A stretch of 64,000 bases of DNA, taken from assembly GCA_021234155.1 (NCBI GenBank), contig JAJEKV010000428.1, forward strand, positions 143,806 to 207,805, read 5' to 3'. A program made the position numbers and the translations under genes. Each line of letters begins with the position of its first letter. Position 1 is the first letter of the stretch. Below are positions 47,070 through 60,237 of this stretch, piece after piece. This stretch comes from Isoetes taiwanensis (lineage: Eukaryota; Streptophyta; Lycopodiopsida; Isoetales; Isoetaceae). Under the pieces are notes generated by a model, which worked only from the letters and a program-made list of their open reading frames with translations, was not told the DNA's origin and made no database searches.

Positions 47070-47720
47070 ATTTGGGATAATTTGGCAAGAAGGGGTATAT
47101 TTTGCGTCCTCGAGGCCAAGCGGCACGTGAGGCTGTTTTACAATATAGCCAAAAAGTTTCCAAACACAAAATAAAAACCACGTAAAACCCCGGGTACAAT
47201 GTGTCTCTACCATTGGGATGAAAAACCCCCGCGTGTGGGAGGAATAACCCTTGTAGTGGGGCGTTGAGAGGCCTATCCGGGCTCAAATTCCCTGTCTTTG
47301 TGAGGACTCTTCGGCGGTGAGACTTGCGAATGTAGGATGCAAGGCGATGCCACGTGGTGAAGCCGGCGGTTGGTGAATTGCTATCTCTCGGAGCATCCCG
47401 AGATCGCATGAGCCTTTCGGATGTGTATATATGGGCATTCCTCGGTAGAGCATGGTGTTCATCTTCTACATTCTGATGTAATGACGATCGCATAATCTCT
47501 CATGCTGTGGGATTCCACCGCCCTCCATCCATTAGTTGGCTTGTCTCAATTCGAGATGGTGGGATCCATCCTTATTGCGGCTATAGCTCTTCGTTTCTTG
47601 GTGGAAATGTGATTAAGATCATATCCAAGCGCAGTGGAGGCGGCTTCGAACCCATTCCCCACCAGTGCGAGGACGGAAGAGGTGCTCGCCGTCTTCCACG
47701 CGGACTAAGACACCCCAGGG
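47070..47720 (+). other. GC-richer block, possibly LTR-like
   Basis: A sharply GC-richer block within AT-rich flanks. On the plus strand it has a TATATATGG at about 47426, followed by GCATTCCTCGGTAGAGC. The overlapping minus-strand 141-codon frame shows no motif. The layout could be a solo LTR of an unrecognised retroelement, but no TG...CA ends or target duplication could be defined. Confidence 0.25.
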
Positions 47721-48399
47721 CAAACCGAATCCAGTCATATGGAGCCATTGCCTTTTTAAAATTAGCATTTAATTAAAATTGGGTCTCATTCCATTTCCAC
47801 TTTTTTTTTTTTTTTTTAACCCCGGTTATTTTACAAAAAGGACGGAACTTTAAAAGCATTATTGCTTTTAGAAGATGCACGTTTTCACGTATGAAAAAAA
47901 AATGTTAAGAAAATTAATTGGTCTATTTTTCTCGGTTAGCGAGCACTAAAATCAATGAAAAGCTACTATCTCTATAAACAAAGTGCCGATCGGGTACAAT
48001 TTTTATTCGCAAAATAATTTCATTACATTGTATTTTACAATGGTTGAAGATACCATGATAGTGAGGTACGACATAAATATTACATCATCTTCGCTGCCTG
48101 AGGACCACCATCGAACAAAGCGACATGCGAGCAAAGTGCGAGGTGTTCCAAGTCCACCAAAGAGCAACTTGAAGAGAATAGAAATCTGAATCAGCTAGCT
48201 GACCAAAGCCCATGTCCACAAACCTCTTGTAGATCCTCTTTCCTTAATGAAACCAGGCCTTTTAAGCTCTGGATCATGTGTCCTTCTGTTGCGATGCATG
48301 CCAGGGAAAGGCAAAAATTAAGTTAATGCAAGTGATACTCTGACAATACAAATGAAGACAATCGGTTCTAAAAGGTCCCACTTACGAAGAATGTAGGTG
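47721..48399. other. Intergenic, no feature
   Basis: Contains a poly-T run near 47802 and AT-rich sequence. No coding motif was seen. Confidence 0.4.
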
Positions 48400-48900
48400 C
48401 GGGGCCTTTTTCTCGACTTCATGAGTCAAGAAGGCCCTAAAAGACCTTTGAGGGCCTTTCTGCGACTCCGCAGTCGGGAATGTAACATAGAACCCCAAAA
48501 AAAAGCTTTTTCCCTTTTTTTAAGTAGGAACGCCGGAGTCGAGAAAGACCCTCAAGGCCCCTCATTGGCTTTTTCTCGAAGTTGAGAAAGGGCTTCAGTG
48601 AAAAATGGGGTCTATTGGGCCAGTTTCTATAGAAAAGGCGGTGCAGAGGAAAAAGAAAAGCTTTTGAGGGACCTTTCCACTCACCCTCAAGGCCCCATTA
48701 ATGGCCTTTCGCGACTCAGCAGTGAGGAAAGCGTAGGTCGAACAAAAAAACTTTTTTTCCCTTTTTAACTAGGAAAAAAAGTTTTTTGAGGCCTTTCTCA
48801 ACTCGGCCCCTCTAATGGCCTTTCTCGGCTCGTGAGTCGAGAAAGGGGCAAATTTTTAAAGAAAAGCATATGAAGTCGGGAGCCTTTTTCTGCGACTTTC
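48400..48900. repeat. Cluster of GGCCTTTCTCGACTC hairpin repeats
   Basis: Inverted-repeat words built on CCTTTCTCGACTC and GAGTCGAGAAAGG recur at about 48403-48436, 48455-48475, 48540, 48573, 48700-48715 and 48819-48846. The last is a near-perfect 13-bp-arm hairpin with a GT loop. A larger unit of about 250 bases, including an A-run then CTTTTTCCCTTTTT, is present twice (about 48450-48530 and 48690-48770). No coding meaning is evident. Confidence 0.85.
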
Positions 48901-49675
48901 GCGATCTAAAACCAATCTAAACCTATCCATTAAACCTATGAAAGATATACATTAAAAATATAAATCTATGTAATACCACTTCAAGCACATTGAAATAATT
49001 AAACCAATGTAAACTTGTGCATTAAACCTATGAAGAGCCTAATAGACCTATGCATTAAATCTATTAATATGTAAACCTTACATTGTATTTAGGAACTATA
49101 TAGGATGATCACTATAGAGGGTTAAAACAGGTGTAAAGTATATCATGATCTTTGAAAAGTTAAGTTTTTTACCTTATAATAAAATATATGCTTAGAAAAG
49201 CGTGCACCATGGCAACATAATGTTTAGCGTGTGAACACAATAGCCACATAAAAAAGAAAAAAATTGAGGCGATGTAAATAGGCGTAAAATATAATCCTAT
49301 TTAGCATTTAGCATTTTTTTCAGCGTACATCATTTTTACCCAGCCTTTTTCTAATACCCTTTTTTTTTCCCGCCCATGCTTGAAATTTTAAAATTTGTTA
49401 CATACCTTTGGGGCCAGAAGATCCTTTTACCCACCATGGACTCTGCATTTCAGGAAAAAGAACCTCCCATAGCCATAGCTCCCACGGAATTGACCCGCCC
49501 AACTAAAGCTTCCAGTACCAGGAGAGTCAGGCTCTAAAAGAAATACAAAACAAGAGGCCAATGAGAAGAGGAGGATGAAAGAATGCGGATGAAAAGATCA
49601 AGCGGAGATTAAGTGGAAATCAAAATTTTAGTTATCATCTTCATTGGGATCTTTGTCCCGAGGTTGCCAGCTTCA
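48901..49675. other. Intergenic, no feature
   Basis: Very AT-rich. The phrase AAACCTATG and CATTAAACCTATGAA recurs several times around 48925-49080, suggesting a decayed short repeat. Confidence 0.4.
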
Positions 49676-50988
49676 GCGACAAGGAAGGATATTCTTTATT
49701 CAAGCCATTATTATGTGATGCTAAGCTTAACATTGGTATGGTTTCTTGGCGTCTCATACACTAGTCCCGTGGGCGTTAAAATATGCTCTCTTTCCACTGA
49801 GAGATTGAAAAATTAGAAGGCTTAAGTAGCGTTCCTTGGAAGCTGATCGATAAAACTTTGGAAACAAATTGAGAGCCAAAATTATTTCAGGTGCCAGCGA
49901 GCTGTAACTCGCCTTCAAAGGCAACTTTGGGAGCGTTCGAAATCAAATGTAATTTCTAGGAATGCCGATCTGCTACCCCTATCAGAGTCGGGCCACTCGT
50001 AGGGATCGTCGGGCCTAGTCTAAGACCGATTGAAGTTTAAGATTTGCTCCGCCGAGAGCGATACCCTTTATTAATCACCCCATCCTCAGGACATAATGTG
50101 GGATGGTCGACAAAGAGCACCACGACCTTTAAAGAGGCAGCCAAGAGGCTCGCATGTCGCCGGCGGTCCCTTATAGGCAATAGTACATGTGATCTACCAT
50201 TACTCCTTCCTTAAGAAGAGCTTTAACATAGCAGTTCTAAGCAGTCTGTTGGGAATATTATTATTACAAAGGGGCACTTCATAAGAAATACTTGTGCATA
50301 GTGATGCAACCCAAATTTAATATACGTCGAGTGCATATCTACAGAAACTACTAGGATGTGATGCGGCGCATCACGGGAATGTAGATAGTTCAGCACCTTC
50401 CTATACCAGCAGTGCTTGTTTGTCCTCTACTTGCTAGCCCGGAGCCAAAGAATCATACATTAAGTCCTTCATTTTCTACAACAATAACTCTGCCGTCATG
50501 AACCTTCAGCCATTGATATCATGTGAACCAACAATTCCCCACCATTGCTACCATTTCTCAATCACACACTTATGTACCCTATCAAAAACTAAAGCCTCAA
50601 GACTAAATACAATTTTAGATATCCTCCGATATTCTAATTAAGTATTTATATGAATCATTGCAGCGTGCTTCTAGGTGCTCTCCTTTACCTAAACAATATT
50701 TACTTTTTATGCACTTGTGGGCACACTAAATAGAGGTTGATAGTTCAAAGAATCATCTTGAGTTTCTAATTCAATTGACGAGATTTCTTGTTTTTATCTT
50801 CAAATTCAAATATTTCACCGCTTTCATGTGGAATGAGTTTGCTTGATTATAACGTAACTTTAATTATGGTTCAAGTGGTGTGTGTGTTATGGATGGGGTC
50901 GAGTATTGGAAGATGATATTTGGCACCTAAAAGAAACATTAATGAATATTTTTTAGTTGTGATGAACTATTTGTTATAGTACTAGAAA
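49676..50988 (+). repeat. Segmental duplication, copy 2
   Basis: Diverged copy of 44578-45885 in the same orientation. Similarity stops at about 50988 (ATAGTACTAGAAAAGGGCC), where unrelated sequence begins. It appears to resume near 54100 with the part matching 46.33-46.44 kb. Confidence 0.88.
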
Positions 50989-51317
50989 AGGGCCGGCCTG
51001 ACCCTTTTCTTTGCACCCTTCCCTTGGCTCGGCCCCACTCGGGCCTCTGCCTCTGATTTTGGACATCTTTGGATCTTATTCCTCATTTTGGATAAATTCT
51101 AGCTTATGCGTGCACAAATACATCATTGTCAGTGCGGCTACTTAGCATCCATTGGATTTAATCCATGAGGTATTTGGATTTTATTATCAATGATATCTTA
51201 TATTATATGTATATGCGTGTAGGAATGGATCAAGCCCTAATTTAAATGGTCGGAGATCATCCTATTGAAACTAAAGGCCGGAGATTTAGCACAACTTCCC
51301 ACTATCGTAATTAGTTT
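50989..51317. other. Left flank of the purine block
   Basis: Starts with a GC-rich GGGCCGGCCTGACCC and then becomes ordinary AT-rich sequence with no counterpart in copy 1 of the duplication. Confidence 0.4.
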
Positions 51318-53165
51318 ATGATTTGGTCTCTAAGAGAAAAGGAAAAGGAACGGAGAAAGGCGGGTAAAAAGAAAAAAGAAGGGAAAAGGGCATGGGAAAA
51401 AAAGAGGAAAAGGACAAAGAAAGGGAAAAGAGGGGAGAAGAAAAAGCTGGCATGGGAAAATGGAAAAAGAATGAGAAATAGAGGGAGAGAAAGAAGGGAA
51501 AAAGGGAAGAAGGAAATGGTAGGAAAAGGTAAGGGAAAAAGAGTGGGAAGAAGGGAGCGAACAAGTGCATGACAGAAAAAAGAGAAGGAAAGGAAAAAAG
51601 AAAAAGGGAGATGGAAAGGGGAAAAAGAGAACACGGAAAGGCGCGAGGAAAAAAGGCAAAAGGAAAGGGAAAAGGGCATGGGAAAAAAAGAAGAGGAAAA
51701 TTGAAGAAAGAGGAAAAAGAGAAATGAAAAGAGCATCAAAAAGAGGAAGGGAAAAGGTTAGAGAGAAAAGGTGAGGGAAAGAGAGAAGGAAAAGCGGAGA
51801 AAATGGCATGGAAAAAAGAAAATCGAAAGGGGAAAATAGGAAGATAAAAGCGCTGAGAAAGGAAAAGAGGAAATGTAGGAAAAGGAGAGGAGAAAAAGAT
51901 GGTAGGAAAAAGGGGTGGGGAGGAAGAGGAGCCAGAACAAAGAGCATAAGATGAGGGAAAGGAAAGGAAAAAAAAAAGGAGATGGAAATGGGAAAAGGAA
52001 CCTAGGAAAGAGGAGCCGCGAGGAAAGAACAAAAGGGAAGGGAAAAGTGCAAAAAAGGGGAAGAGGGAAATAGTGAAGAAGAGGAAAGAGGAAAGCGAAA
52101 ATAGGGCATAGAAAAAAGGAAGAAAAAGGTAAGGAAAGAGAGGAAAGAGAGGAAAGGGAAAATGTAGCATTAGAAGGGAACTTGAGGGAATGGGGAAAAG
52201 AAAAATAGAGGAAAAAAGAGGAAGATAAAAAGGCACTTAGAGGAAAAGGAAAAGAGAGGAAAGAAGCCGAGAAAGGGAGGAAAAAGGGAGAGGAGAAAAG
52301 AGGAAAAGGGGTGAGAGCAAGGAATGAAAAAAAGGAAGAGATGAAAAGGGAAAATGTACGAGAAAAATGGAAGAGGGGAAAGGGTGAGAAAGGGAAAAAA
52401 AAGGAAAGGGAAAAGGGGAAAAAAAAGGAGAAAAGAAAGAGAGAGAAAAAGTGGAAGAGGGAAAATCACGAGGATGGGAAAAAGAAAAGGGGGCACATGA
52501 AATAGATGGAGAAATCACGAATGGAAGAGGAAATAAGAAAAGGGAAAAATGAAAATGAAAAGGAATGAGAAAAGAGAAAGAGGAAAAAGGAGCCTTACGG
52601 AGAAGAAAAGTAGCGAGAATTAGGAAAAAGATGAAAAGGGAAGGAAATGAAAAAAAGAAAAGGAAGCGAGAAAGGGGGAAGGAAGGAAAAAAAGGCATAA
52701 GAATGAGGAGGAAATGGCAAAAGAGATGGGAAAAAGAGCACGGAATCTGAGAGGAAGATGAAAGTGGGAAAGGAAGAGCTTGGAATACCGCGAGAAAAGA
52801 TGGAGAAGAGAAGAAAAAGAGGCATACAGGAAAAGGGGCGAGAAAATGAAAAAAGAAAGAGAAAAATAGGAAGGAGGCCCGGGAAAAAGATAAGAAGGGG
52901 AAGAAAAACCTATCGAGAGGAAAAGGAAAATGGGAAGAAATCACGAGGGAAAGGGAAAGGGGAAGGGAAAGGGGAAGGGAAGGGGAAAAAGAGAAAGAGA
53001 AGGGAGGAGAAGAAGGCTAAAAAAAAGAAAAGGGGAGAAAGGGAAAAAGATAGCGTATGAGGAAAAATAGAAAAGGGAAAAGAGAAAAGGGAAAAAGAGA
53101 GAAAGTGTGTAGGATAATGAGGAAAAAGAAGGAAAAACGGGATAGAAGCAAGAAAGGAGCGAAAT
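51318..53165 (+). repeat. 1.85-kb homopurine tract
   Basis: The plus strand is almost all A and G, as GGAAAAGG-, GAGAAAGG- and AAGGGAAAAGAGG-type words. Pyrimidines occur singly, mostly in recurring GGCATGGGAAAA or CACGAGG words (for example near 51389, 51449, 51676 and 51804). A sub-block at about 52945-52990 is a near-regular GGGAAAGGGGAA repeat. Long minus-strand open frames here (rich in Phe, Leu, Ser, Pro) and plus-strand ones (Lys, Arg, Glu, Gly) are consequences of composition, not genes. Confidence 0.97.
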
Positions 53166-54099
53166 GGTATTAAATGCTTCAAGCCTTTTTTTTCATAAAA
53201 GCCCCAGCAATATTGGAGGCTTGATTTCTATTATATGATTTATAAAGAAAGAAGTCACCGGGTGAATAGGTTTCCATCACAGGGCTCCCCAAATTATTAC
53301 GCCCCCACTTGTGGCTGAGCACTATTACTAGTTACTCTGACAACTAAAAGCCATCAATTTCAAAAAGGCCCCATTTTAAAAGATGTTTTCTATTCAAAAT
53401 CTTTGATCAAATACCATGTTTATATAAGTGCCTCTTTATACACAGCGTTACGGAATTGCCATATTTAGATGGTCTTTTACGCCAATGCACCCTAGGCGTG
53501 GCAGTTTACTGTAGCGGCGATTTTAACTTTCAAGTACTTGTGAGTGCAGCGGGGAGACAGCGTAAAGGATTGTCCATGGGCGAAATTAGGCAAGTAAGCT
53601 GAAACGGTCTCGAGAGATTGACCTTCTGACTTATTTGATTATCATTGAGAATGCTAAAGCGGATTGGAGTATTGTCTTTTTGGTAGAAAAGGTAATGTGC
53701 GAATCGGATAGGCGTCAAGTTGATTCTTGGCTGCGGAATTTGGGGGTCCTCTAAATTCATCGAAGTGACTATCTCGGCCAGTAAGTTCTGCATGTTAAAT
53801 TAGTATTAAGTGATGCATGGCGTGTTCGGGTTACATAGGCCACGCCGAGGGATACATGTTTTCTAAATAACATTACTATTGCACCCACCTTGATATTGAG
53901 CTTGTGGCATTCCGAGGTGTAGAATTGATTGGATGCAGATTCGAAGTAAGGGAGGTACACCAATCTATCCTCTTTAAATAACAGTTGGGGTATCAATACC
54001 CGATATATGATGCAGAATCTTCCCATCTACAATCTTACTGGGGAGGTTTTACATCCTTCAAGACTCGGTGTATCTTAAAATTTGTTGTTTTAAGTAAAA
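53166..54099. other. Right flank of the purine block
   Basis: Ordinary AT-rich sequence. Minus-strand frames at 53530-53793 and 53769-54026 are motif-free to my eye, although the second (VYLPYFESASNQFYTSECHK, KLNIKVGAIVMLFRKH) faintly recalls the region before the C-terminal motifs of Helitron/PIF1 helicases ('L x x G x x V M L x R N'). That reading is weak. Confidence 0.3.
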
Positions 54100-55869
54100 A
54101 TTTACAGAAATCTCCAAGATCAGTGAAACCCAAATGTATTATGTTTATTGGGTGAGGATGTTAGCTAATATTTACAAGGTATTTATTTTAGCTAATGTTT
54201 AAGTAGAGTAGCTTCAGCATTTTAATTTACTATTTATGGATGCGGCGTGGTAGGACTTAAATCTGATTTGAACATAGGCAACCATGAAGAAGTAGATAGA
54301 AGTGCATTGCGCCTTCTATTTGATAGGGGGTGTAGAAGAGAATTCATTATTGCAATTTTGATATAGGCAACCATGGAAGGTAGGCATAAGTACATTGCCT
54401 TGCTAGAGTATAGGGTGATATACCTCCCCTTGCCTCAAATATATCTTGGTTGATTTATTTCCTGTGGCCGCCAAGTGGTTTGTAATCTTGAATTGAGGGG
54501 CAATTATCCAAGGACATGGCATCCAAATCCAATTACTATTAGTTTATTAACAAGTGCACCTAAGGCATAGGCATGTGTGCCAAGCCTCCCTACAAACTGT
54601 TAATATAAGGTCTTCATCCAAAAGGTCATTTTTGGTCATTTTAGAAAGAGAATTACCTTTTGATATAAAGTTTTTAAAAGAAACTGGGATCCAAGTATTT
54701 CATCAAGAATGAACGTTTAGTAAAAACGTTACTTTTTTTCCAAAAGATAAGGAATGAAGATCGAGGACATAGAATTGAATTTTCACATGATATAATCCAC
54801 TTATTTCTATAGGAGACAATAGGTTTTATTGAACATGGCAATGCGGCAAACCCATCTAAAACATTTTATGTTGGTCTAGTGTCGTACTAATTATGTTGAT
54901 ATGATGAAATGACATAAAAAAGGCTACCAAAAATAAGATAAGTTGTAGTCAAAGAACCCAAAAGACTGAGAATGAGAATGAGAATGAGAATGAGCTTGAG
55001 AGAATGATCTAAGACATAGCAGTCGAGGCCAATTGGGAAGGCCATTTGATCTAGAACAATTCTTTCAAGACCCCCGCCCACTAATTCAAGTAGTCACATG
55101 ATGTGAGCGTTATAGTCACAAACCGTCATACAGTATGTTTCATTTGTTTATATACCCTTGAAGCCTCGAGGACATTACATTGAACTTTTGTCCATAATAT
55201 GATATGATCCCTCTTATTTCTCTATAAGTAGACAATGTCACATTTTTGTTGAACATGACTTCTTAAAGTATATCGTCCGTAGTTTCTATGGTAATTTTAA
55301 GTTGGTCTATATGCATCCTACTAATTATTTTGATATGATGGAAATGACATAAAATATTACCAATCCATTAGGGATTTCAGAGTTGCAATTAAATGAAGGC
55401 AATGAGAATGATATTACATCAATTCAACGGGAAAAATTTAGAAAGCTATACATGTTGGGCAATTAGTTCCTTTGAGTATGAAGCACGTCTTTAGGTAAAA
55501 ACATAGCAAGAAACACAAAATCATGACCAACATGGAAGATAATTAGCCCTTCAATCCACTTTAAATTTAAATGGTTTTGATTGTTGTGTGCTACTAAGTA
55601 ACAACTTAAAGCTTGCAACTCAAATGTTTTTGAATTTTATACGTTTACTTTTATCATTAACATATCATCATTAACCAATGTGCTTGTTGCCAAAAGAATT
55701 CCTACTTTTTAATAACTTTAAAGACCATGGAACAAAAATATGCATGTCTATTGGTAGAGATTTGCATTTAACGTATCAAGATGCTTGTATTTTCATTTTT
55801 GAAATACAATCTTAGCCTAGAACATAAGTAGAATTAGAGAGAAAGCTTTCAACTAAGTTTCGCTCAAAA
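54100..55869. other. Intergenic
   Basis: The first 140 bases match 46.33-46.44 kb. The rest is AT-rich with short repeats and no supported gene. Confidence 0.4.
54968..54994 (+). repeat. (GAGAAT)n microsatellite
   Basis: Four to five tandem copies of GAGAAT/AATGAG. Confidence 0.95.
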
Positions 55870-55870
55870 C

Positions 55871-55960
55871 ACGCAACATGCTCTTTTTGTTTTATCTTGG
55901 CTGGAACATTTTGTTTAAGTTTACGCTTCAAAGAGCACGCAACATGCTCTTTTTGTTTTA
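55871..55960. repeat. 66-bp-spaced direct repeat
   Basis: ACGCAACATGCTCTTTTTGT followed by TTTA is present at 55871 and again at 55937 without change. Confidence 0.92.
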
Positions 55961-56234
55961 GCATCTTTAAGAGGTCCAATTTTGCAAAAAATGTACATCC
56001 TCTGCCAATTTGGCTATAGGAGATATACAAAGGTAAGTCATACTCGGTTCTTCCTTTGTCTCAATGAAAATATATGCAAAAAAACATAAAAGCATGGATA
56101 GTACCTAATTTTGAGATGCTCAAAAGATATGTATAGCTTCTTTCAATTGGCCTTCCTTACAAAAGTGTCTCTAACTTCCCGCAAGGCAACCAGATTGGCT
56201 TTAATAATATTGGCGGGGCTCATGTTGTGTTGTG

Positions 56235-56317
56235 GCATGCAACCTCCTAGTAGGGGCTATTGTTTTGTGTTAGGTGTTCGCATGCAACCTCCTAAAGTAG
56301 GACCTATTGTTTTTTTT
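56235..56317. repeat. 45-bp tandem duplication
   Basis: GCATGCAACCTCCTA starts at 56235 and 56280. Both units continue through GTAGG and CTATTGTTTT. Confidence 0.9.
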
Positions 56318-59300
56318 GTATACTCTATTGAAGATGTTCCTACTTGAAGGGGTTGCATGAAACTAAATTATTCTTCTGATGAACTGAATAACAAGGACCT
56401 GAGATCTCACAGCTTGTAAATGTCATGTGCATTGCACGCCCGACATTGTGAAAAAACTAAATGTCGTTACCCTAGGGCCCTTTGCATACACACCTGTTTT
56501 GGGTTGAGATTCTATACCGCGATCTGATGAGGGCCATTTGCATAAGCCGATTCACGGGATGAGAGTCCGCATACATAGTACAATTGAGGCCATTTGAACA
56601 CATGTATTTAAGGCAAATCTTTTTGCCGCCGAAATGCAAAGAACCTCTCTTACTGGAAATTACCATTTGTTGGTGATTGAGAAATGTATATTAAGAAAAA
56701 CAACACCGTAATATCTGAGCATCGGCATTATGGTGTGCAAATTCCAACCTGAAATTACGGCATTGGAGATAAAAAGCCCTACAGCATTTAGGTAAGAAGT
56801 CCAGGCAACTTATGATCCAACAATATACGGTAGCACCAAAGGAGTTTTGAATTATGGCAAATTAGCGACTTTTCTCACATCGCGATTGGATGCTCTATCG
56901 CGGTGGATCTGATTTTTCTTCTATGATGAATTGGGAGGCCAGAAATTGCATAAGGCCTTTGCCGCCCGGCATATCCAAAAATTCATACTTGGCAAACAAT
57001 ACTCAGGACATATGCAGGCCCGGCTAATATCTTTTACGCAATATAACTCTCACATTTCGTTGTAGCGTAGGCATAAAAATAAAAGATGGAGGCATAGGCC
57101 ATAAAGATTTTACAAAACTTACATACATAAAAAGAAATTTAAAAGAATGCATTGTATAAAATTGAAATTAAATAAATAAAGTGAGCTTTTTAAGCGCAAT
57201 TGAAGACAATGCGAACCTAGAATGATTAACATAATTTTTCATATATATTTGCCTACAGTATTATGTTTCGCCAAGATGAGCTGAGAGAAAAGTCTATTCA
57301 ATATACAAAACCATCTTGATAAGCATGCTCTGTTATGCTGTATCGATGTAAAAGTAGTAAAATAATGGCCAATCAATAGATTACGATCCTTTAAAGCTCC
57401 TTCAAGCAAGCATGTCTCTCCAATTTCATTGCTTTGTATTTCTTATTTTATCACGGATGCAAGCGAGAAAGATCATTGGGGAAATAAACCAAGAGTGCTA
57501 GAAAGCTATTGCCTTATGAAGCTTTGTGAATATTTTTGGTCTATACACTCCGATATACAACCTCGACCCACTGCACATGCATATACGTTTACTATAGCTC
57601 TTTACCATAGGCAAGCGTGCGAAACGCCCAAAATTTGCAATCTCATTTTAGAGAGCAAAGCCCATTGTTACTCTCACCTCTAAAGATCTCTATATTGTTA
57701 CATTGTTGAGCATGACAAATTATTTAAACTCCTAATCCATACAAAATATTTTACAATGCGCCGGAGACAAGCGCTTCAGTATTCCTTGTAGTAAGTCACA
57801 GAAATAGCCATCTTTAAAGATCTGCTTAAGAAGTACCAATAATTTCAACAAGAAGATTTGTATATCAATTCACAATTTTCAAACCGTCGGAGATGGAATG
57901 CAAAACACAACATCAAGGCGACTCCACTGGCATCACCCTAGCCAACCTCATTTGTGGAAAATCTTCCATCAGGACATCTGCTGTAAACATGCGGGCCGGG
58001 CACGTATTACACGCGGGGAAAGGCCAACACATGAGCTAAACATTCAATCTTTTGCTTGAATTGTACTATGGGACAAACCTATAAGCCATACCTTGAAAGC
58101 TATATCCTAACATGTTATCACGGTTTCAATATGAAGGCATGAGCCATTGAATGTCAGCAGGCTCTTACAGCTCCTTAAAACATACTTTTTTTTAAGTATA
58201 TTAGGGCCGTAAAATAAATATGTAGGCATAGCCCGCAGTGGTAGGCTGAAAATCCTTGCTTGATTTAACTTCTTCCTTCAATTAGATTTTGTATAAATCC
58301 ACAGTACCAATACCAAATGGGTACAAAATCTGCGATCAAGCATTAAAAATGCATTACATATATCAAGAACTTCCATTACATGTATCAAACTCTATTATGC
58401 CGTAATAGGAAACAACAAAAAATATTCTCTTACGGCATGAAATGCAGTAGCAACTTATGACTACAAATTAAATATCCAATACTTTCAAGACAAAATTTCT
58501 TTTAAGCAGTACGCTTTAGAGAGAGTATAAACAATTTCCTGAATTTGCCCATATAGATTATGCGACATAGGCCCAGAACAATCAGGAACCCCTATCTGAT
58601 TTCCCCAAATGGGTTCCGAGCATAGTCACCATCATGGACTTATATTCCCAAAGAAGACAAATCAACCGCGTATCCAGGATGCAAGCAAAATTGAAATCAC
58701 AGGAAAAGGCGGACTGTCCCTCAGGAAAATAAAAGCCCTAAATGCTCTCATCAAAATACTTTCGCCTCTTGATGCACCGATCTTTGCTTGGCACAATTCC
58801 ACCTTTTTAGAAGAAAGGGCAGCTAGCTCACAGGCGTTAAGGCATCAATCTGAAAGAGGGTAATATACGAAGAAGAATTTATTTACGATACAAAATACGT
58901 CCTCATTTAAGAGACTAATGAAGTCTCTAGAAGGAAATGACGTAAACAAAAATATGAAAAATCAATAGCGTGAAGCAGAGTGGCATGCATTCCTCTTGCC
59001 ATACTTTCGGATAAGAAATGATCCATATACAAAGAAATAAATTTATGGAAATTTTTGTTTTAGCCAGGAATCTATTAAGAGCTTATATTTCTATGGCTAC
59101 TAGAAAATAGCTTAAAAATTTAGTTTCTCACTAAGCCAGAAAAAGAGCTAATTAAAAAGTTAGATTGAAGGGTTAAACAAGAATAGCATTGACCTTGGAT
59201 GAGCTCAGGAGCAAAGAGGATTAGGAAGAGACCTCTTCTAACAAGCCGTAGGCATTTAGCGGAACATTTAATTCCATGCATACATTGGGTGGTGCATTCA

Positions 59301-60236
59301 TCCCAACCATTATTATCTTTCTGCATGGGAGTGATGCACTTTGAGAATTGAATTTTATGCATAGGAATCGACAACTGGATGGATTCGGGATTGGGAGAGG
59401 AAGCTTTTTGAAGTTTTACTTTCCAAGGGTGTTTGGGAGTTAGAGAAGAAGGACAACAATTTTTGAGGAACATGGAACTTTGGCTTGCCAAAATGCATGT
59501 AGTAATACTATACCGGGCTTGGATCTCGAAAAGAGCCTTCAATTTGTTTTGATGAGAGATCATATCACGGAAATACATCAATCAACTCACGATTCAATTA
59601 TATCTACAGGGCATGGAGACCAGTCATTTTATGCATAGTTGTAGGCATCTATATATCTAATACTAAAGGAGGTTTTTAGGATGAGTAAATAGCCATCTTA
59701 GGCATTGATTTTTGTTATATGTTTTGTTGTGGGCGTTAGATTATCTCTTGTGCTGGAAGTTATGAAGGGAAAGCACTTGGGGTTCTCGTTCCTCTTTTCA
59801 TGTCGCCATATACTATCTCCTCGCCCGTTGCATCTTCTGCTCTGGCTCTCTGCGGTTTTAACTTCTTCTCGATTTAGGTGGACCCAAATCGATTGATGCT
59901 TTGAAATTTGGTTGTTTTCTTCTTGGATCTCCTGCATTCTATGTTTCTACTTTCATGAATATATTTATAACTTGAATAAGGTCTTCCCATAATCAGTCGA
60001 TGCAATAATGACTATTAGCTTGTGTTTCTTCTTGAAATTGTTTAAAATTTGGAACCCATACTCGAGACACAAGGCCCCCAAAATTGAATTAGTAATTTTT
60101 GTTTAATGATTTTCACATAATAAAAACAATTTCCCCTTAAAATCAATATTCGATTTGTGGGCCAGAGTTTTACAAGCCGTATCTAGTTATACAAATACCG
60201 GGTTTACCAGTACGAATTTACTTAATGTAGTAAGAA
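56318..60236. other. Intergenic, no supported gene
   Basis: AT-rich sequence. The longest frame (minus strand, 59120-59581) includes the segment shared with 46.45-46.51 kb and shows no motif. The plus-strand frames at 57429-57683 and 58609-58863 are also unrecognised. No RNA gene was recognised. Confidence 0.35.
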
Positions 60237-60237
60237 A

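Noticed and set aside
51318-53165. Telomeric or centromeric satellite
   Set aside because: No plant telomere word (TTTAGGG/CCCTAAA) in tandem, and no regular monomer of 150-180 bases.
51316-53182. Many long open frames on both strands of the purine block (up to 235 codons)
   Set aside because: An almost pure A/G strand rarely contains stop codons in several frames. The translations are low-complexity Phe/Leu/Ser/Pro or Lys/Arg/Glu/Gly strings without any domain.
59120-59581. 153-codon minus-strand frame
   Set aside because: It partly overlaps a repeated non-coding segment also found at 46.45 kb and has no motif.
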